Source: Spirochaetota bacterium
Lineage (GTDB): Bacteria; Spirochaetota; Spirochaetia; Treponematales; Treponemataceae
Direction: 5' to 3'
Assembly (NCBI GenBank): GCA_016285185.1
Contig: JAEEQG010000011.1
Location: 1-35,652 of the forward strand
Length of the DNA: 35,652 nt
Shown: positions 31,587-35,652 of the stretch, in pieces
How the letters are laid out: each line of letters begins with the position of its first letter
Numbering within the stretch: position 1 is the first letter of the stretch
Notes under the pieces: generated by a model
What the model saw: the letters and a program-made list of their open reading frames with translations, nothing else
Told to the model about the DNA's origin: nothing
Databases searched by the model: none
Made by a program: the position numbers and the translations under genes

Positions 31587-34500
31587 TTGTACGAACCAGT
31601 AGACCCAAAAGTAAACTTTCCTGAACAGGAAGAAAAAATACTTGCCTTTTGGGAGAAAAATGATATTTTCAAAAAATCCGTTTCGCAGCGCGAAGGCTGC
31701 CCTGAATATGTTTTTTACGACGGACCTCCATTTGCAACAGGACTGCCTCACTTTGGCCACTTTTTGCCAAGTACAATCAAAGATATAATTCCACGCTACC
31801 AGACCATGAAGGGCAAAAAGGTAGAACGCCGTTTCGGCTGGGACTGCCACGGTCTTCCGGTTGAAAACCTTATCGAAAAAGAACTCGGGCTCAAAGACAA
31901 AACAGAAATTGAAAACTACGGAATAGACAAATTCAACGAAGCCTGCCGTGCAAGTGTTCTGCGCTATACCAAAGAATGGCGCCAGACAATAACAAGACTC
32001 GGACGCTGGGTAGACTTTGACCGCGACTACAAAACAATGAATCCCGAATACATGGAGTCAATCTGGTGGGTGTTCAAGAGCCTGTGGGACAAAGGTCTTA
32101 TTTATCAGGGACACTACATTCTCCCGACCTGTCCGCACTGCGCAACACCTCTTTCAAACCACGAGCTGGCAACAGGCGGTTACAAGGAAGTACACGATCC
32201 CGCAATCACAATCCGTTTTAAGGTTACGCAAGCCGGTCCCGCCGCAAAAGATCCCGACATGGCAAACGGCTGCACATACTTTCTTGCCTGGACAACAACG
32301 CCGTGGACACTTCCTTCAAACCTCGGACTTACTGTAGGTCCTGACATTGAGTACGTAAAAGTTCACGACGGTGACGAATACTACATTCTTGCAGAAAGCC
32401 GCCTGCACGCATATTACAAAGACCCCGCCTCATGCGATATTGTCTGGAAAAAGAAGGGCAGTGAGCTTTTGGATTCGCGCTATGAGCCTCTTTTCCCGTA
32501 TTTTGCGGCTTTGTACGACAAAAACGACGGCAAGGACGGAACAGAACCGCACAACGGCGCATTCCGCATTTTTAACGCCGACTTTGTTTCTACCGAAGAT
32601 GGTACCGGTATTGTTCATACCGCACCGGGCTTTGGTGAAGACGATAACAAGGTTTTCCAGGGAACAGGAGTTCCTACAATCTGCCCGGTAGACAACGAAT
32701 GTAAGTTTACGGCGGATGTTCCCGACTATCAGGGTCGTTTTGTAAAGGACTGTGACAAGGACATAATGGAACGCCTCAAGAAAGAAGGCAAGCTTGTTAA
32801 GCGCGACCAGATTCTTCACTCCTATCCTTTCTGCTGGCGTTGTTCAAGCCCGCTCATTTACCGCGCTGTAGGAAGCTGGTTTGTAAAAGTAGAAAAAATC
32901 CGCGACAACATGGTTACCGCAAATCAGAAAATATTCTGGCAGCCCGAACACATAAAGAACGGCCGCTTTGGCAAGTGGCTCGAAGGTGCGCGTGACTGGG
33001 CAATCAGTCGCAACCGTTACTGGGGTAACCCGATCCCTGTTTGGGAGTGCGAATCCTGCGGAGAGCAGGTTTGCGTAGGAAGCCGGCAGGAACTTGCTGA
33101 CCTTTCGGGCACATATCCTGATGATTTGCACAAACACTTTGTAGATAAGATTACAATTCCGTGCAAGTGCGGCGGTACAATGAAACGTGTGCCCGAAGTT
33201 CTTGACTGCTGGTTTGAATCCGGTTCAATGCCATATGCCCAGCAGCATTATCCTTTTGAAAACAAAGAATACTTTGAAAAACACTTTCCCGCTAACTTTA
33301 TTTCGGAAGGACTTGACCAGACACGTGGCTGGTTCTATACGCTCACAGTTCTTGCAGCGGCCTTGTTCGACAAGCCTGCGTTTGAAAACTGCGTTGTAAA
33401 CGGCCTTGTTCTTGCTTCTGACGGCAAAAAGATGTCAAAGAGTCTGCGCAATTATACAGACCCTGCTCTTGTAATCAAGCAGTTCGGTTCAGATGCGCTC
33501 CGCCTGTTCCTTATGCATTCTCCGGCTGTAAAGGCTGATGATTTGCGCTATAGTGACGACGGCGTAAAAGACATTCTCAAAGGTATTCTTATTCCGCTCT
33601 GGAACAGCTACAGCTTTTATATAACATACGCGAACATTGACGGTGTAACGGCAGGCGGACACGCATTTGACAGCACTCTGCCCGCAAATCCGCTTGACCG
33701 CTGGCTGCTCTCAATCACGCAGAAACTTGTTAAGGATGTTTCGGAAGCGCTTGATGAATACGACCTTTCGCGCGCAATAGACCCGATTGTCAAATACATT
33801 GACCAGCTCAACAACTGGTATATCCGCCGCAGCCGCCGCCGCTTCTGGAAGAGCGAAAACGACAGCGACAAAAAAGAAGCTTACGAAGCTCTTTATATTG
33901 CATTAAAAACTTTGTCTCAGGTTGCAGCTCCGGTTGTTCCTTTTATCACGGAAGCAATGTGGATAAACCTTAAGACTTCAGAAGACGCTGAATCAGTTCA
34001 CCTTTCGGACTATCCGGTTTATGACGAATCAAAGCGCGATCTGCAGCTTGAGTTCCGTATGGATACGGTACAAAAGGCCGTTTCAATGGGACGAAGCCTG
34101 CGCAGCCAGTATAACCTCAAGAACCGCCAGCCGTTGCGTTCCGTTGAGTTTGTAACACGCAATCCTGACGAAAAAGCCGTTCTTATGGAAATGGAAGAAT
34201 CCGTAAGAGAGGAACTTAACGTAAAGAAAGTAGTATTCCACGAGAGAGAAGATGAACTCGTAGAATTCAGCGCAAAGGCAAACTTCAAGACACTCGGTAA
34301 GGAACTCGGACCTCTAATGAAGGCGGCAGCTTCTGTAATTACAGGTCTTGACCAGTCAGCAATCCAGTCAATTATAGACGGTTCAACGCTCAGCATTGAT
34401 GTTCAGGGCAAAACGGTTGACCTTAACGCCGACAAGATTGTTGTTGAACGCAAAGAAAAAGCGCACCTCAAGGTTGTAAACGACGGAACACTCACAGTTG

Positions 34501-34790
34501 CGCTCGACTCTGAAATAACTGAAGAACTCCAGCTTGAGGGCTATGTACGCGATATGGTACGCGGTATTCAGAACCTGCGCAAAGAAAGCGGTTTTGAAGT
34601 AACGGACAGAATCAACATTGTTGCATCCGGTTCATCCACGCTCAAAAAAGCGTTTGATGCTTTCTCCGAATACATAATGTCCGAGACTCTCGCAACCAAA
34701 CTTGAATGGACCGAAAAAGCCGGCGGTGATTTTACGGAAATTGAAGCCGGTGAAGAAACATGGAAGGCAAAAATCGCCCGTGCAAAATAG
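31587..34790 (+). CDS. ileS: Isoleucyl-tRNA synthetase, eukaryote-like (type 2)
   Basis: The 1067-residue class I synthetase joins isoleucine to its tRNA. It has the HIGH-equivalent HFGH (55-58) in ATGLPHFGH, GWDCHGLPVE, KMSKS at 615-619 within DGKKMSKSLRNY, a CP1 editing domain (about 190-400), and an anticodon-binding C-terminal region. It is longer than the ordinary bacterial enzyme (about 940 residues) and lacks that type's C-terminal zinc finger; the GLPHFGH signature and length fit the eukaryote-like IleRS2 group, known in spirochaetes and generally insensitive to mupirocin. The start is TTG, chosen because GGAGG (31576-31580) lies six bases upstream and MYEPVDPKVNFPEQEEKIL is a natural N-terminus. 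The 147 bases upstream are AT-rich; I found no T-box. A lipoprotein gene follows after 11 bases. Confidence 0.97.
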   Translation: MYEPVDPKVNFPEQEEKILAFWEKNDIFKKSVSQREGCPEYVFYDGPPFATGLPHFGHFLPSTIKDIIPRYQTMKGKKVERRFGWDCHGLPVENLIEKELGLKDKTEIENYGIDKFNEACRASVLRYTKEWRQTITRLGRWVDFDRDYKTMNPEYMESIWWVFKSLWDKGLIYQGHYILPTCPHCATPLSNHELATGGYKEVHDPAITIRFKVTQAGPAAKDPDMANGCTYFLAWTTTPWTLPSNLGLTVGPDIEYVKVHDGDEYYILAESRLHAYYKDPASCDIVWKKKGSELLDSRYEPLFPYFAALYDKNDGKDGTEPHNGAFRIFNADFVSTEDGTGIVHTAPGFGEDDNKVFQGTGVPTICPVDNECKFTADVPDYQGRFVKDCDKDIMERLKKEGKLVKRDQILHSYPFCWRCSSPLIYRAVGSWFVKVEKIRDNMVTANQKIFWQPEHIKNGRFGKWLEGARDWAISRNRYWGNPIPVWECESCGEQVCVGSRQELADLSGTYPDDLHKHFVDKITIPCKCGGTMKRVPEVLDCWFESGSMPYAQQHYPFENKEYFEKHFPANFISEGLDQTRGWFYTLTVLAAALFDKPAFENCVVNGLVLASDGKKMSKSLRNYTDPALVIKQFGSDALRLFLMHSPAVKADDLRYSDDGVKDILKGILIPLWNSYSFYITYANIDGVTAGGHAFDSTLPANPLDRWLLSITQKLVKDVSEALDEYDLSRAIDPIVKYIDQLNNWYIRRSRRRFWKSENDSDKKEAYEALYIALKTLSQVAAPVVPFITEAMWINLKTSEDAESVHLSDYPVYDESKRDLQLEFRMDTVQKAVSMGRSLRSQYNLKNRQPLRSVEFVTRNPDEKAVLMEMEESVREELNVKKVVFHEREDELVEFSAKANFKTLGKELGPLMKAAASVITGLDQSAIQSIIDGSTLSIDVQGKTVDLNADKIVVERKEKAHLKVVNDGTLTVALDSEITEELQLEGYVRDMVRGIQNLRKESGFEVTDRINIVASGSSTLKKAFDAFSEYIMSETLATKLEWTEKAGGDFTEIEAGEETWKAKIARAK

Positions 34791-34801
34791 AGGATAAGGT
34801 T

Positions 34802-35652
34802 GTGCTTAACAGTGTATTGAAACAGCTTTTGGGAATAATTGCGCTTGTTTTTGTTCTGCAGGTTCTGGTTTCGTGCGCTTCTTCGGCAGGTGCAAAAAAA
34901 CAGCCTGAGGAACAAGCTGTAACGCTGCCCGAACCCGAAGAAGAAGAGATCCCTGCAATTGAAAAAACGCAGGGAGACTATCTTTTTAAAGCAAGTCCTT
35001 TTGAGTTTTTTAACGTTAACAAAGATATTTATTGTTCTGTTCCTGTAAAGGGGAATGAGGAGCTTGTAACGGCTATTATGCAGAAAGTCGTTCCCGATGC
35101 AAGTCCTTCCGCTCAAAAAACGCTGCTTTCCAGGGCTGATTTTTTTTACTGCGGCAGTACGCTTGACTTTTTGTTTGATGAAGAAAAGCCGCTTCTCTTT
35201 CAGTTTGTTGTAACAGGTAACCTTCCTGTGGCGTTTCGCTCCATGCTTTTTACGGCAGGAAACGGATTCCGTCAGGTAATAGAAGAGCGTGACGGCGAAA
35301 CTTTTACATATTATCACAGTCCTAAAGGCAACTTTTTTGTAACAATTCCCGAAACCTGTTATTGCTTTGCTTCCCGCGAGTATCTGTCGGAGATGATTGT
35401 AAAGCAGCGTCTCACCGCGAAAGAAAACACAAGGTTTTTGCCTGACTGGGATGAGAGTGTAAAAAAACATATGCTTTCTGCACCGGTTGATGGTATAATA
35501 GACTGGTATTTTGATTCGCCTGAGGCCGTAATAAAACTGCTGCTTGGTGAAAACGTAAAGCTTCCTGTCAAATTCGCATTCGGCACAATGAAAAAGCGGG
35601 TTATGCAAAAGCCTGACTCTCTGCTTTATTCACTGGACGCAGTGCTTGAGCT
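34802..35652 (+). CDS. Lipoprotein of unknown function, cut by the window end
   Basis: A GTG start at 34802, with AGGA (34791-34794) seven bases upstream, opens a frame that runs to the last base without a stop. About 283 residues are visible. A hydrophobic segment ends in a lipobox LVSC, with Cys25 as the likely lipidated residue, followed by an acidic Pro/Glu-rich linker (about 30-55). The remaining part mixes beta strands and helices, with FFYCGSTLDFLFDEEKPLLF in its first third; I do not recognise a family. It lies 11 bases after ileS, so it is co-transcribed. It should be exported and anchored in the inner or outer membrane. Alternative starts further in would lose the signal. Confidence 0.8.
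   Translation, partial: MLNSVLKQLLGIIALVFVLQVLVSCASSAGAKKQPEEQAVTLPEPEEEEIPAIEKTQGDYLFKASPFEFFNVNKDIYCSVPVKGNEELVTAIMQKVVPDASPSAQKTLLSRADFFYCGSTLDFLFDEEKPLLFQFVVTGNLPVAFRSMLFTAGNGFRQVIEERDGETFTYYHSPKGNFFVTIPETCYCFASREYLSEMIVKQRLTAKENTRFLPDWDESVKKHMLSAPVDGIIDWYFDSPEAVIKLLLGENVKLPVKFAFGTMKKRVMQKPDSLLYSLDAVLE

Noticed and set aside
34568-35608. Long minus-strand open frame (about 346 codons) across the ileS end and the lipoprotein gene
   Set aside because: Its product is dominated by Arg, Lys, Phe and Cys without repeats or domains, and it lies opposite two genes with clear motifs, starts and ribosome-binding sites.

Overview
The window looks like a chromosomal segment of a spirochaete, most likely a host-associated Treponema. 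The evidence is the moderately AT-rich composition and the gene set: an LptD-like protein, a cytosolic PAS kinase with a sigma-54 regulator next to a clamp-loader gene and murG, a PilZ protein, a eukaryote-like isoleucyl-tRNA synthetase, and a GGGtGRT/NifU-like pair. From memory, several of these genes also lie near each other in Treponema pallidum. I ran no database search. There is no prophage, CRISPR array, rRNA or tRNA that I can see, and the only sign of mobile DNA is a small degraded patch at about 26.5-26.8 kb.

Layout: 1-3.8 kb (+) holds the end of an unrecognised helical protein, then a two-gene unit (NifU-like scaffold and GGGtGRT protein) closed by a strong terminator, then a small PspC protein. 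3.8-7.7 kb (-) holds yqeY and an unusual 1151-residue protein that joins a sensory [FeFe]-hydrogenase-like module to degenerate GGDEF, apparently intact EAL, and PAS-like domains. 7.8-10.6 kb (+) holds uvrB and a metallo-beta-lactamase-fold hydrolase. 10.6-15.6 kb (-) holds an LptD-like outer-membrane protein, apparently starting at CTG, and an XRE regulator/CPBP protease pair.

15.7-26.5 kb (-) is one long run of ten tightly packed genes: ankyrin protein, murG, cvpA, DNA polymerase III delta'-like, histidine kinase, sigma-54 response regulator, RluA pseudouridine synthase, P-loop/Asp23-like protein, TPR protein, serine hydrolase. It ends in a clear intrinsic terminator that overlaps the last stop codon. 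26.5-26.9 kb holds a broken Rpn-type nuclease/transposase gene and an intergenic remnant. 26.9-35.65 kb holds a second CPBP protein (-), a PilZ protein and an orphan acetolactate synthase large subunit (+), a beta-propeller secreted protein (-), ileS (+) and a lipoprotein cut by the window end (+).

The strongest lead is the hydrogenase-like/EAL fusion at 4212-7667. It keeps the cysteines expected to hold an H-cluster, lacks the proton-relay cysteine of catalytic hydrogenases, has lost the cyclase signature and keeps the phosphodiesterase residues. That suggests a one-protein sensor that turns a redox or H2 signal into c-di-GMP breakdown. Other leads are the GGGtGRT/NifU-like pair, two genes that may be transcribed without leaders, and the CTG start of the LptD-like gene.
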